Positions 42,861-54,182 of a DNA stretch of 64,000 nt are shown piece by piece. Position 1 is the first letter of the stretch, and every line of letters begins with the position of its first letter. Source of the stretch: Micrasema longulum (taxonomy: Eukaryota > Arthropoda > Insecta > Trichoptera > Brachycentridae). A program made the position numbers and the translations under genes. The stretch covers positions 248,001 to 312,000 of the forward strand of contig JAGVSM010003414.1 of assembly GCA_022494885.1 (NCBI GenBank). Direction: 5' to 3'. The notes under the pieces are model-generated. The model made no database searches, was not told the DNA's origin, and saw only the letters and a program-made list of their open reading frames with translations.

Positions 42861-44852
42861 TTAGTCGTCAACAAAAATGCGTTGAAAAATCTGATGATTA
42901 TGTTGAAAAATAGTTAAAAAATTAAGCTTTCCAATGATGTATTTTTCAGTTCAAATAAAAAATGCCTTAAACCTGAAAAAAAATTGTGAACCTTATTTTT
43001 TACACAACCCTCGTATATTATTCGTATTCCGTATTCACTCATGTATTAATAATAAAATCTTAACATTTGATTATTTAAGTGAATCTTTTCTACTTGTTGA
43101 TTTCACAATTGTAATTGCACACTGCTCATTGATACTTGCAGATTCTAGATCATCATATAATATCTATTCCCTGTTTCGTCCACAGTACCGTCTTGATCAG
43201 GTCGGATCCATCTAGTCTCGTCGTGTTTGCATTGAGCGGTTATTCCGCAATTTGGCTATGTTTTCACGGTAGAGCCTCATGATTTAGTGTTGCTCTACCA
43301 TCACGCCTTACACACGGGGTCTTGGAGGGAAACCAATCCGTTATCCACGGGTAATTTCATCTCGGGTTATGTAATCTTTAATTCCAAGTACTGTGGACTC
43401 GGCGGGTCCCTTGCGCAGCACGTGTGCCGTTGCTGAAATGAAATGAAGAACTATTATGCAAATTGTAATGCCTTAGATTAAGTTGTATGAAATATTATTA
43501 TTTATCATCATATCGGATCGAATAAAGTACCGGTTTCTTCGGTAAATTGCATGTAATGGCAACAATTTTTGCTTGCATTATTTGACCAAGTATTTTTATT
43601 TGGTTTTTGAATCGTTTATTTTTCTTTCGTTCTTTTCATATTACGTAGGTATCGCAATGACGAAGTTCAATGGTTTTTTAATTTGTGTACCGTATTATCA
43701 TCGCTACGATTTTTTTTAAATTTGTAATTTGTTATTGCATCACTAGTTCTCTTCGGTGAGTTGTCCTGATAGGTGGGTTGGCTTCCCGGAAACCGAAAAT
43801 TTACCACAATTGTCTATCATTGGTTGATTTAGAAGAACTCGTGACGTCAAATACGGTAGTTCATTTTTATCAATTTTTTATTATACATTTTAGAAAAACT
43901 TCGCGGTACATTCAAATGCTCTAATACTTACCGCGTGTAAGAAAAAAAAAATGTGTCCAATTTTCCATAACACTGAACTTCCTCATTATAGAGTTTTTTT
44001 CGAAATTTAACTGTTTCTAAAATATGGAAATCAAATTTCATATCCCATCATATAAATTGGCGGACACAAAACATGTTGATATACATATTGAATTTTCGCT
44101 AAAACACACTATTTTTTGGTTATTAAGTAGCTTAAAATTCTGTCATTCTTTAAAACATTTTTTTCCGAAATGAACGTCAGTTAAAATATTTCCAAAAAAC
44201 GCTTTATTTTTTCGGAATTAGTCAATTTTTGAGAAAATTCAAAACAAAAAAGCGGTTTTCAATAATTGTTTTTGTTTATTTGTGTTATTTACATTTTTTA
44301 GATCTTAATTTAAATTGGTTTTTTTAATTTTCTTATTATTTTTCATACTTTATATTATTTTTTATCTTGTTTTGATTACATTTATGAGCGAGCACTCACT
44401 ATTTATATATGTGTTTATATTTTTTCCCATATTTAAAATATATCGAAGTAAAACGCTATTCTTTAATTTTAATTGTATTATTTTACTCTATTTTCTTACT
44501 TTTCAAAATACATTTCATTAAACCATTTTTATCTGGTTTTGTTGAGTTTTTTTCTTCTTAATAATATTTTTCGAAGCATCAAAAAAAAAATATGTTCATT
44601 ATTTTTAACGTATGAAGTATTTTGTCTGTACTCTTTTATTTGATTATTAATTAAAACTAATGTCTGAGCACCCGATGACAAACTATTATTCAATATTTCA
44701 TCTGGACAAAATATATTTTAATGCTTTGTTTTCTTTATAATGTATTAATATTGTTATAACGTGTATTGAATAAAGACTCAGTGAAAAAAAAAATATTTTA
44801 ATGTATTATATTTGGTGGACCGGCCCATTTTTTTGAAGAAGAAAAATACTTG
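42861..44852. other. Unassigned DNA with a GC-richer block
   Basis: 43190-43440 is GC-richer (CACACGGGGTCTTGGAGGG) and has no partner in the window. The rest is AT-rich with no recognised feature. Confidence 0.4.
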
Positions 44853-45302
44853 TTATATTTATTTCTTTAAACACTTTATATACGCATACAATTTACTTAC
44901 ATACGCATATGGGCAGGAAAATTGCCGTAAGGCGATTTCTTCCTACCTACCCAAACTTTTCAATTTGAGAAAATCAGTGGTATATTTACATAATTATCAT
45001 TTAACTTTTTGTACATAATGTTAATTGTACATAAGCGGGCTCATTGCCAAATGGGAATTTCTTTCAACCAACCAATAGAATAAAAGTTTAATTTTTATAA
45101 TTCAAGTTGCAAAACATATTTAATATAGAAAATTGTAGTAAAAAAACTAAAGATAAAAGTACAAATAATTCTATTTGTATATTCATTAACTTAAACCAAT
45201 ACTATTACTCAATAGAAAAAGGTATTAAAAATGAAATAGGAAAGCTGGAGAAATAAAGGAACAGAAAGGAGACGTTTCTTCAGACGTAATTTAAACAGTA
45301 GT
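44853..45302 (-). mobile_element. Two LINE 3' tails in tandem (families H and D)
   Basis: Read on the minus strand, a family D tail (LINE 3' UTR with TTGGTTGGTTGAAAGAAATT and CCCATTTGGCAATGAGCCCG) is followed directly by a family H tail (TTGGGTAGGTAGGAAGAAAT, CGCCTTACGGCAA). The final coding bases of family D (TTTAAATTACGTCTGAAGAA) lie at about 45280-45300. The arrangement suggests one LINE landed in the tail of another. Confidence 0.7.
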
Positions 45303-45401
45303 ATAATGTAGGTATATGATTAAAAAACCATACATTAATGTACATAATTGTATATTTTTGAAATAAATTAAAATTGACTAAATATCTACTATATCTATTT
45401 G

Positions 45402-45675
45402 TCGGCCTCGTGATGGATTGGTCAGCGCGTTTGCCTGCCATGCAAGAGGTTTCGGGTTCGATTCTTGACATGGTTGATATTAATTATTCATTCAAAAGGG
45501 TGTTTTTATACTAAAAATATTTCATAGTCCCTGGACTTGTACCTGAAGCGTAAAACTGATCATCGTACCTGCATGTAACAAAAATGATTAAGATACGCTG
45601 CGAGTGGTGTGCCAATGCAGTGCCCTATGCACCATTAGGTGCGGAAAGGGGAATTATGGTGACGATGATGTAATT
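45402..45675 (+). mobile_element. SINE family A, full-length
   Basis: Head TCGGCCTCGTGATGGATTGG (box A altered), TTTGCCTGCCATGCAAG whose 7-base loop would put GCC in the anticodon position, box B GGTTCGATTCT, body CTGGACTTGTACCTGAAGCG, CAATGCAGTGCCCTATGCAC and a GATGATG tail. The GCC loop suggests descent from a tRNA-Gly-like gene. Confidence 0.85.
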
Positions 45676-45938
45676 ATAATTGACGCTAAGTAGTTAAGTA
45701 CAAGTATTTAATAACCTTTCGTAAAATGTTTGACAACCAAGTTAATGCTTTAAATATCAATAATGTAATTTAATCATTTTAATTTTATCAAAAAATGTAT
45801 TTATAAAATATTTCACCAATAACGTACGAAACAAAATATGAGAAAGGTTTTTTTGCAATCATATTATTTTGTAATTTTACACACATTATATAATTTAAAA
45901 AAAAAAAAAAAAACAAAACCTTCCCTTTCCACACCATC
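45676..45938. other. AT-rich spacer with A-run
   Basis: An A-run occupies about 45898-45914; nothing else is recognised. Confidence 0.5.
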
Positions 45939-46040
45939 AGGGCTGGTATTCCGAACGAGTTTACAGCGCGCTATAATGCGTATTTAGTACGTAAAAACGC
46001 GCTATACCGCGCTATAATTTCGTTTGGAATACCAGCCCTG
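45939..46040. mobile_element. 102-bp palindromic MITE, hAT-like
   Basis: Ends CAGGGCTGGTATTCCGAACG and CGTTTGGAATACCAGCCCTG are inverted over 21 bp with one mismatch. The centre carries CGCGCTATA three times. CAGGG ends suggest hAT, but an 8-bp duplication was not confirmed. Confidence 0.8.
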
Positions 46041-46079
46041 GTGTGATCTACACGGTATGATAAAATATAATACGGTGGA

Positions 46080-46262
46080 TCGATATTTATTGTTTTAGAA
46101 CTATTTAATGCCTGGCGAACCCAATAATCAGTACACCATGAGACCGACTAATCTCCAGCTTATTTCCTTTTGCAGGATTTTCCTGGAAGTACTCGCTAAA
46201 TTCAAATAATGATTTCGATAAAATCACCATTAAAATCTCTTTTGTCAAGTTTTACAATATTA
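46080..46262 (-). repeat. Interspersed repeat L5, copy 3 (longest)
   Basis: The reverse complement reads AGTACTTCCAGGAAAATCCT, GGAGATTAGTCGGTCTCATG, GTGTACTGATTATTGGGTTC, then an A-rich tail, showing about 150 bp of the unit. Confidence 0.65.
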
Positions 46263-46264
46263 TT

Positions 46265-46470
46265 TGAATCGGGTTGCGGTCCCGTGACTAGGGTTGCAGA
46301 CTCACGGATCAGAGGTCCGAGGTTCGAACCCCACTCTTCCCCAACTTGATTTCCATTTTCTAATAGTGAGTTATTTACAACTCGTTGAAAATGGTCACCA
46401 AAATTTAAATATTTGGGTAAATTATAACAAATCTAATATTTTTTTTTTTTAAATAATAAATAAACCTAGT
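46265..46470 (+). mobile_element. SINE family B, best copy
   Basis: GGGTTGCGGTCCCGTGACTA (box A region), GGTTCGAACCCC (perfect box B), CCAACTTGATTTCCATTTT, GAGTTATTTACAACTCG hairpin, then a T/A-rich tail. Length about 200 bp. Confidence 0.82.
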
Positions 46471-47049
46471 CGTTTTTATTGATATTTCGATTAAAGTAAC
46501 TATAGAGTTAACATATAAATATTGTCAAATTTAAATGGGTATTAATGAATCTCATAAATGTCAATCCACTATAATTTTACGTACCGTTTAAATTAAGATG
46601 AGATGTGTGAAATGGGCTATTTTCCATCAAATATCATGCGGCTGGTTTGTTTATTTGAAAATTCTTGCAATAACGAACAGACTTTTAGTATCTTTCATGG
46701 TTAAGATAGTACAGGTAATTAGCACAATAAATAATAACAGGACACAAAATGGTGTGATCTCTTCAAGTGATATGGATAGCCTACCGATGTCTATCACCGG
46801 CTTCTCTCGAATGAGTTTTATATGGTTTCTTCTTCATTAAGCAAATGCGGAGAAATTCTCATGAAGGTCCACAGCCAAAATTCCCTTCATTTCCTAACAC
46901 TTCTTAGATATAGATGACCAGGAAACGAAATCCCATTGTAAATTAATAATCTTGTACATTATAAGCAAGGTCAGTAATACTGCAACTCCCATATTTAAAA
47001 ATATATAAAAATTACCACGTGCCGAACCAATAAGCGATCAGATGCTTCA
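46471..47049. other. Unassigned DNA
   Basis: No recognised feature; the 80-codon frame at 46598-46840 has no motif. Confidence 0.35.
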
Positions 47050-47425
47050 ACATTTCCCTTAAGAAACCTGATGAACAGTAGTGTCATCGCAATAATGAAG
47101 TCCCGCGGACGTCAGGCGTCACTCCGAAGGCCGGCCTTACATTTAATCACTTATCCGCCGTGTAATTATTCCCCGAGGCGCAGTAAAAAATCTGATGGAA
47201 ATGACTTCGGCCTTTTTTGTTCCCGCGTCAAGTCGCCACGCGCTGAGTCCCCAACTCCGCCTGTCAAAAGACGCAGTCAGCACCGCGCAGCTCTCTAAAA
47301 AGGCAACAGAATCAATATCGACGAACAATAATGTTCGAACATCTCAACGTCGTTTTTACTCGCTGCCGCTAATGAGTTTACATTTTTATCAACCTGTCAC
47401 CGATCTTTAAAGCGCTAGTCCGCGG
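47050..47425. other. GC-rich island, possible functional element or exon
   Basis: About 375 bp stands out as GC-richer than both flanks, with strings such as CGGCCGGCC-like GAAGGCCGGCC and CCCCGAGGCGCAG. Three overlapping open frames (plus 47071-47298, plus 47195-47410, minus 47143-47328) cross it. None shows a known domain and splice signals are not decisive. It has no copy elsewhere in the window. Confidence 0.35.
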
Positions 47426-47601
47426 TAAATGGAATTAAACTCATCCACTCTTTAAAAACTTGTATAATTAATTGATAATCTAATCTGCCACTTACTCTGG
47501 TTGTATTACTTCTATTCGATTAATAACAATATTAATTATTTTTACTAAACGTCATTCAGTTATTAAATGAATTAAAAATTATTCTATGGCACCTCGCCGG
47601 C

Positions 47602-47893
47602 ACTCCAGGGCCCGTATTTCTTTGGGAATTTAGCAGATTTATCTTTGATTGTCTTTAAAGTAAAACCGAATTTTCTGTACGAAAAATTCAACTTTTTTAA
47701 AACATGTTTAATTACAGTTTACCGACGAAAGTGTTTAAATTTTTAATACAAATATAAACAAAGTTTTGAGTATGTCCAAATGCTTGCAGACTGACTGAAC
47801 ATAAACATAAACATTTTTGTACAGCAAATTCGATTGTACTTTATAGACAATATTGAAGATAACTTTCCATTGTAATCGGGGTCCAGTTAAGTA
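47602..47893. mobile_element. TIR element family M3, full copy with M1 scrap
   Basis: Left CTCCAGGGCCCGTATTTC and right ATTGTAATCGGGGTCCAG are inverted, with AAAGTAAAACCGAATTTTCT mirrored by GAATTTGCT...TACTTTATAGAC-type sequence. A 45-bp M1-like piece (TGAGTATGTCCAAATGCTTG) interrupts it at about 47766-47812. Confidence 0.65.
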
Positions 47894-48055
47894 TATAAAG
47901 TTATCTTCAATTGTCTAAAGTAAAATCGATTTTATAATTCAGTATCTTCAAAGTAACGTTTAATTAAACATGTTTTAAATAAAAATTCAAAAAAACATGC
48001 ACGTTTTCGTACAGAAAATTCTAATTTATTTTATAGACAATTTAAAGTCGGAGAC
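47894..48055. mobile_element. TIR element family M3, partial
   Basis: AGTTATCTTCAATTGTC, TTTAATTAAACATGTTTTAA and TACAGAAAATTCTAATTTAT repeat the unit next to the full copy. Confidence 0.5.
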
Positions 48056-48104
48056 GAGGCGAAGCCTCATATTTTTAAAACAATGTTTTAGTGTATTTTA
48101 TAAT

Positions 48105-48470
48105 CCAACAATGTTTTGAATGTTTCCAAATGTTTGCAGACAGGCTGGACTTCCTCCCTGGGGAGTTATTTAGATCTAAATTTGTTGCTAAAGAGAGGAA
48201 AAACATTTTTGAGAAGAGAATATGGAAGTCTGGGCATTTACAGGGTTTATGACCTGCCAGTGGTTGGAATAGCTGGTTTAAATGGCCACTTTACACACTG
48301 TGTAACATTCGTCATTCTGCCTATTTTTAAACATCCAAATTTCCTCGATTCTTCCATCTGTTAACTTTTGTTAAGTAAAAGGGTCATAAGTCCTGTAAAT
48401 GCCTAGACTTCCATATTCCCTTCTCAAAAATGTTTTCCCTCTCTGTTTTAACAAATTTGTACTATAATCG
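48105..48470. mobile_element. TIR element family M1, compact copy with extended arms
   Basis: AGAGAGGAAAAACATTTTTG on the left and CAAAAATGTTTTCCCTCTCT on the right extend the inverted arms outside GAATATGGAAGTCTGGGCAT/ATGCCTAGACTTCCATATTC, giving about 95 bp per arm. Left of the arm lies TTTGCAGACAGGCTGGACTT, which also flanks the 6.4-kb copy. Confidence 0.75.
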
Positions 48471-49589
48471 TTTAAATAACGCAATGAAACATGTTATTAT
48501 AATTTTATTTAACGCTTAGAATTTATTATTAAAAAAGGATTTGTAATTTCTGCTTAAATTTTACTCGTATTTATGAAATAAATAACAATTAGTGATCCAT
48601 CTATTTTTTGTTCCATATTAAATATTTTTTACCCACACTTATTGTACCTTAACTACCTTGATTTATTTAAAATTCTACGCTTTTGAGTAGCGTAATTATT
48701 ATGTAATTGATAAATTCTTAAATCAATCAAACAGTTGAAATTATTTTAAATTGTAATTTTTTTCTCAAATTAGGTGAGCATTTTCTCGGAATAATTGACG
48801 CGGGAGAAGAATTTAAAAAAAATTCTCTAACCCTTCATACGGCAATTTAAAAAACTAGGAACATATAAATTTTAATTGCATCTACCTACATTAGGACTTT
48901 ATTCCATGGGTACTATGAAACATGACCCCTTTTGATATGTAGTACATATTCAAAAGAATATTTTTTTTATGTATTAGTATAAAACTCACTATTTTGGGTA
49001 AACGCTGGTATCTTTTTATAACTTGTATATTTCAAGACGTACAAAAATACGTATTTTATATTTTAAAAAAACATATCGCTTCGTAATATGTTTTTTTTAA
49101 TTGATCAAAATTTGGTTAACATTTTAATTAATCATTTATACCTCTCCAATAGAGTAAAAACTCGTGTTTAACAGGGGAGTTCGTTTAAAATTAATTATTT
49201 TTTTAACAAGGTCCATAAAATGAGATATTATATTCTAAAAGAGACATATTTTTTACCGTGTGGAGTTTAGGATGGGTTAAGTCTCGTGTGTTTTTTTTAT
49301 TTAGATTTATATGTCTTTTTATTTGGTATTGATTTTTATATTTCTGGAAAATTATAAAAGTTTTTTTTCTCGTATACGAGTACGTATGATGAATTAAAGA
49401 TGCAGTTTTATTGCAAATATGCAAAATTTAATTATTTGGAAATCTATGGCTCCGAGAATTATGTAAATTAGTGGTTTTTTTTTCTTTAAAGGTTTGCATG
49501 ATAGATGATTTTTTAAAGATGTCAAAAATTGAGGGTACATCTAGTTCTCTAAAAACTAATTTTGAAGGGTAAGTTCTAGAAAGGCCGCA
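48471..49589. other. AT-rich DNA
   Basis: No recognised feature. Confidence 0.4.
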
Positions 49590-49755
49590 TCTTTTCTGTA
49601 GAAGGCCACAGAAAAAATGGGTCGATGACATTGCCTCGATTGCCGGTAAAACATGGATGATAAAAGCGGGTTATAGGAAGGAATGGAGACGTTTGGAAGA
49701 GGGCTTCATCCAGCAGTGGAGCAAATAAGGCTGAAGAAGAAGAAGAAGTTCTAGG
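49590..49755 (+). mobile_element. RTE-type LINE, last 55 codons and tail
   Basis: The plus frame reads RPQKKWVDDIASIAGKTWMI, then KAGYRKEWRRLEEGFIQQWS and a lysine-stop, matching the C-terminus of RTE elements ('AGKNWMQ-A-DR--WR-L-EAYVQQW'). A (GAA)n tail follows. 5'-truncated. Confidence 0.85.
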
Positions 49756-52189
49756 CTTTTTGAATATAATTTAAGCGATTGTTTTTTCGGCTGTCAAAAG
49801 CTTTTTGTAATTTAACACATCAAAAATTTCGATTCCGAAAGAATACTGTCTTAGTTTTTAAACAATTTCAAAAATTGTATCAAATATAATTTAACAACAC
49901 AATACGAGTACATTCGTCTTTTAATTGTATTTTATGACATATAACAACCATTCTCTTTCGGTACTTCAATAATTTTGGATGTTGAAGGACTCGGCTTAGA
50001 CTTTACTATGAAAATGTTTATTTATTTTATACCTCTAGCGCTACAACTATTAACGATATATTTAATAAAACATTCAAATTAGTGACATTCATTGATGAGA
50101 GTTCATAGTTATTTTATAAATGAATAGTTACTATTTTTGTTATTATTAGATAGTCATATAATTAACTTTTAATCTATAAAGATTTTGTCATATACAGGGT
50201 TAAGACATGTTCTATTTTCTATCTGAAGGTAGGCTTTTACGGGCTAATTGCTTCTTATTCAGTGTTAATTTACGCCGTCTTTTCACGCAGAGCCGTCGGT
50301 TTTTACTTAAATTTGAGTAAAAACTTAAATTCGAGAACTTCAGTTACAGTACGAAGCGTTAAAGTAAGCACTCAAAACTCCATTCACGTTTTTTGTCAAA
50401 CGATTAGGTTTTTCGACGCTTTGATGTAGTTCCGCCTTGTAATTTTTTATATATTTAAATGAAGATACCGAAAGAAAACGATTTACGTTCTTTTCGTAAA
50501 GAATGATTCAATTTACTTTATATTTATTACATGCATAATACAAATTGAGTATTTCTGTTCGTTTACTGGTGTAAATTTTAGTCTTAATCTTGCACAACTA
50601 TGCGTTCCCTATAAAATGATTTTTTTTAAATATTTTATATGTGTGTTACATTAAAATAATTATTTATTTTCGATTTTGTCAATGTTATTATTACCTCATG
50701 CACATTTATTTAATTTTATTTATTTATTACACTATACATACATTTGTTAAGGACAGAGACACAGTTTACAGCGACACAATCAGGAACGACCCATGTCTGT
50801 GAACTTGCTCCGACTCGCTAGAAAATCCGTGTTGAGTCGGGGCACTTGTAATGCATTCATAACCATACATTCACACACATATATATTCGTACATGCATAT
50901 TTATATTATATTTTATTCATACATATACATTTATTTAAATATTAAGTTTAAACACATCATTGATACTTTATACATTATTACATTTTACATATTCCATATA
51001 AACTTTTATTTTTTAAGTAAAAATTATTTGTTTTTCCTTCATCGATAGCTATATGTTAGTTTTATAAATAAACTTGAATTTTTACCCGGCTTTGTACGGT
51101 GTCGAGTTTAAATCAATTATCATTGGCTATAAAAAACCTTCTCTTGTTATTTTAATTTTGCACAACATTCTATGTAATTTCATCTTAGAATCGTGGTTGA
51201 TTTTGAAATTTCACGTCCCTACAACTTTCCGTTAATGAATTTAATTTTACACCAAAGAAGCCCGAGATAAAAATTGCTTGAAAGCAACAAGGTAGATTAA
51301 GAAATGGGATTTTAAATCTAGTTTTTCTAATTTACTTCGCTTCTATATACCATGGAGAAGTTCCGAGGTTAATAATTTGGCTCGAAAATAGCACCGCTTT
51401 TCTTAAAATTGCTTTTGATATGACGTGTCCGAATTTCACGTTACTGCGACTTACCGTTTCGGAAGAGTTGTTGCGACCCACAATCGAAATTTTATCTTCC
51501 AACAGACGACAGACAAACACATTTTTTTTCAGTTTTGTTTATTTATTGTGATAGATACTTTAATTTAATTACACGACGTAAAAACATAAACTAATAAGGC
51601 AAACAAATAAAATACTATAATACACACACAATGCTAACTTTTTTTTTGATATTTGAGAAATAAGTTCAGTATAATTATAACATGTACTACCGTACTAAAA
51701 TAATCAAAATATTTTTTTTGCATTTAATCTCGTTGACGAAATGTAAAATATTGAGGAGAAAATATCACCGATTGTATTCTAAATGTTATCATTATGTAAA
51801 ATGCGCACGAAACAAAAAATTTATACGCCTTAAATGTTTTTTTGTGTGTTTCAGCTGTTAAATAAAAAAAAAACTGCTTTGTAGTTTTCTTCTTCCCACA
51901 GATAACTATGCGTAAATGTTTTTTTATTGTTGTATCATTTAAGAATATGACAATTGAAAATCTAATGTTTTTTGTAGTGTAACATATTCAGAAACATCTA
52001 CTGAACTCATCTCAAATATGCAAACCATACTTATTCATGTTATTTTATGTATTCAATTCCTAGTTAATAATATAATATATTATAAAATACATAGTTTGTA
52101 AAAAAATATATTTAAGTAGAAAATTATAAATGACAAATGTTCCTTTAATTATGTTAATTTTATTATAATATTAAAATTTTGAATTGGTC
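49756..52189. other. Unassigned DNA
   Basis: A GC-richer strip at 50740-50860 and a CATACAT-rich strip at 50860-50940 are the only deviations; no gene or repeat family recognised. Confidence 0.35.
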
Positions 52190-52447
52190 AACTATATTAT
52201 GAAAATCCCTCTCCTTCACTCCTCCACTCTATTTCCTCATCCCTCAACCTTCTTAAGAGCTCCTTTTTTTCTCATTTCTCATATAATATATTATTTTTCT
52301 CTTTACTGTGTAACATGTTCTCTCATTATATTTTTGAAAAACTTTAACTGGATGTATGTTCTATTTTTTATGTTTTGTATTCTTATATAACAACTGTTGT
52401 TTTTCCTTAATAAATAAAAATTAAAATAAAAAAAAATAAAAAAAATT
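52190..52447 (+). mobile_element. Pyrimidine-rich 3' UTR with A-rich tail
   Basis: CCCTCTCCTTCACTCCTCC, then CTTAATAAATAAAAATTAAA and an A-rich tail. The layout resembles the 3' UTRs of the LINE D/H families, but no coding end is visible. Confidence 0.45.
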
Positions 52448-52754
52448 GTTACATATTAAAAATTTATGTAATGCTGTGGTTTTCTCGTATCTAATATCTT
52501 AATATTTTTTAATTGGCAAAAATTGGATTCAATTGAATTCCCTGGACCAATTTCTTTTCACTGTATTTTACAATGATCGGTAAATCACAAGAAGTGATGT
52601 GAAAACGACTTTGAATATTTGACGATTTGTCATAGGAATTCGATTTCCTAGCGTCGTTGTAGAGACATGATCTCCAATCTGCATGGTGGTTCCCTTGGGA
52701 ACATACTCTAAGCATTTAAGCTAAATGCTTCTTGAATATCCGAAATTCCCCACA

Positions 52755-52892
52755 ATGGCGTCGTGTTCTAAAATTCACCTCACACGAGCAAGAAGATATT
52801 CCATTCACAATCCTTCCCCATACGGGAAAAGAAAAACATGGACGAGCCGCTTTTTGGAAGAGAATGGAGTAGAAGAGGATAGCGTAATGTGA
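52755..52892 (+). CDS. Small open frame of unknown nature
   Basis: The start codon at 52755 has a good context (CACAATGG) and opens 45 codons beginning MASCSKIHLTRARRYSIHNP and ending EENGVEEDSVM, with stop at 52892. The frame is GC-richer and more polar than the AT-driven frames around it, and basic (RRY, GKRKTW). An in-frame ATG lies 30 bp upstream at 52725. No family is recognised; it may be a transposon scrap or chance. Confidence 0.25.
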   Translation: MASCSKIHLTRARRYSIHNPSPYGKRKTWTSRFLEENGVEEDSVM

Positions 52893-53789
52893 AGGTCTAT
52901 CTCTTCACATGCCGCGCCGGACCAATCACGTTGAGACTTCACGGATATTTGTAAAATATGGTATTATTATAACATGGAAAATGTCTTAATTTGCGCTCTG
53001 ATCGAAGCATGTACCGGAACGCATTGCCGGCCATTTTGAAATACCTATTAATGGTTCTCTATTACGTTCTTATATTTAATGCCATCAATATCTTATCGAG
53101 CATTATCTATAATAAGTTAATAGGTGACATTGGTATGTATTATAATTTGGATAATTTTCTTGAAAACGTTTATTTAATACCGCGTTCACTTAATTACAGT
53201 ATTAATAAACAAATACATATCATTTTTACCCACAGTTACAATCAATCAAACTTCATAACTTATCTGAAATTTAGTTTTGTTGTTTTCGGTCTGCATGTAC
53301 AATACTTGTACACGCATTTATCAATTGAATTAGTTGTAGGGATACAAAAATATAATTCTTACTCATATATTAGACTCGATAAAAATATCGTTCTTATTCG
53401 AACTATTTTCGAGGTCGTTGCAACATGTCAAATACTTACGCTTTTAGGCGGATTCCCCGTATAAAATAACTCACCCAAATAATTAATATTTTATGTAATT
53501 ATTTTTACCAACTATTATGCCAATACTGTTATTACTTACGTGAAGTTATATTTCTACATATCTAGATTTATTTTTCAATTAAAAAAAAATAAATATCCGC
53601 TCTCAAAGATTTTGCCTATTAATTTTGAAACTAGTTTTTTTTTTAAATATTCATATTAAGTTTCAGTCTTGACCTTAGTTATAATGTACAAGGTTTATAT
53701 TTCACAAGCTGATTTTGTTTCATGGCTATCTTTATAAGAGTAGAAATGGAAACGGGAGGGAATTTCGGGCATGGACCTTTGTAGGAACT
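52893..53789. other. Unassigned DNA
   Basis: The 157-codon plus frame at 52991-53464 has no motif and AT-driven composition. No repeat recognised. Confidence 0.35.
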
Positions 53790-54182
53790 TCTCCGCATTT
53801 CATCATCATTATCAGCATAAGCTCGACAGCCCTAGATGGGCCTTGGACGCATCCAGGAGTCCACTCTTATCGGTCTGCTGCCCTTCCTCTCCAGATCCCC
53901 TCTTCTAACGTTGTCGTATCATCGCTGCTGCAGTCTGCTCATCGCATTTTAGGTTTTCTCGGTCTTCGTCGTTCTTGTACCACAGAGAGAGTCGACGTCA
54001 TGTAGCTCCCTATTGTAAGGATGACGCCAACGGTCGTTTTCTCTTACAGGGCCATATACGCGAGGATCTTTCTCTCGAACCATGCAATGGTTCCCTCAAT
54101 AATATTTGTCATAATCCAGGTCTCGGAGGCATATGTCGTGATTGGTTCGATCAATGTGTTCTCCGCATTTTCCAGTGTTAAA
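53790..54182 (-). mobile_element. 5'-truncated LINE, ERKIL type
   Basis: On the minus strand: NTLIEPITTYASETWIMT, IAWFERKILAYM, a stop, ENDRWRHPYNRELHDVD, then a decayed 'RRxRW/GH' region and RVDSWMRPRP near the end. This matches the 'YGSETWTMT...FERKILRKIFGP...WRIRYNxEL' layout of a distinct LINE type from families B and RTE. It closes with GGGCTGTCGAGC and an (ATGATG) tail. Confidence 0.75.

Noticed and set aside
52991..53464. 157-codon plus-strand frame
   Set aside because: Longest frame in the window but with no motif, AT-driven residues and no supporting signals.
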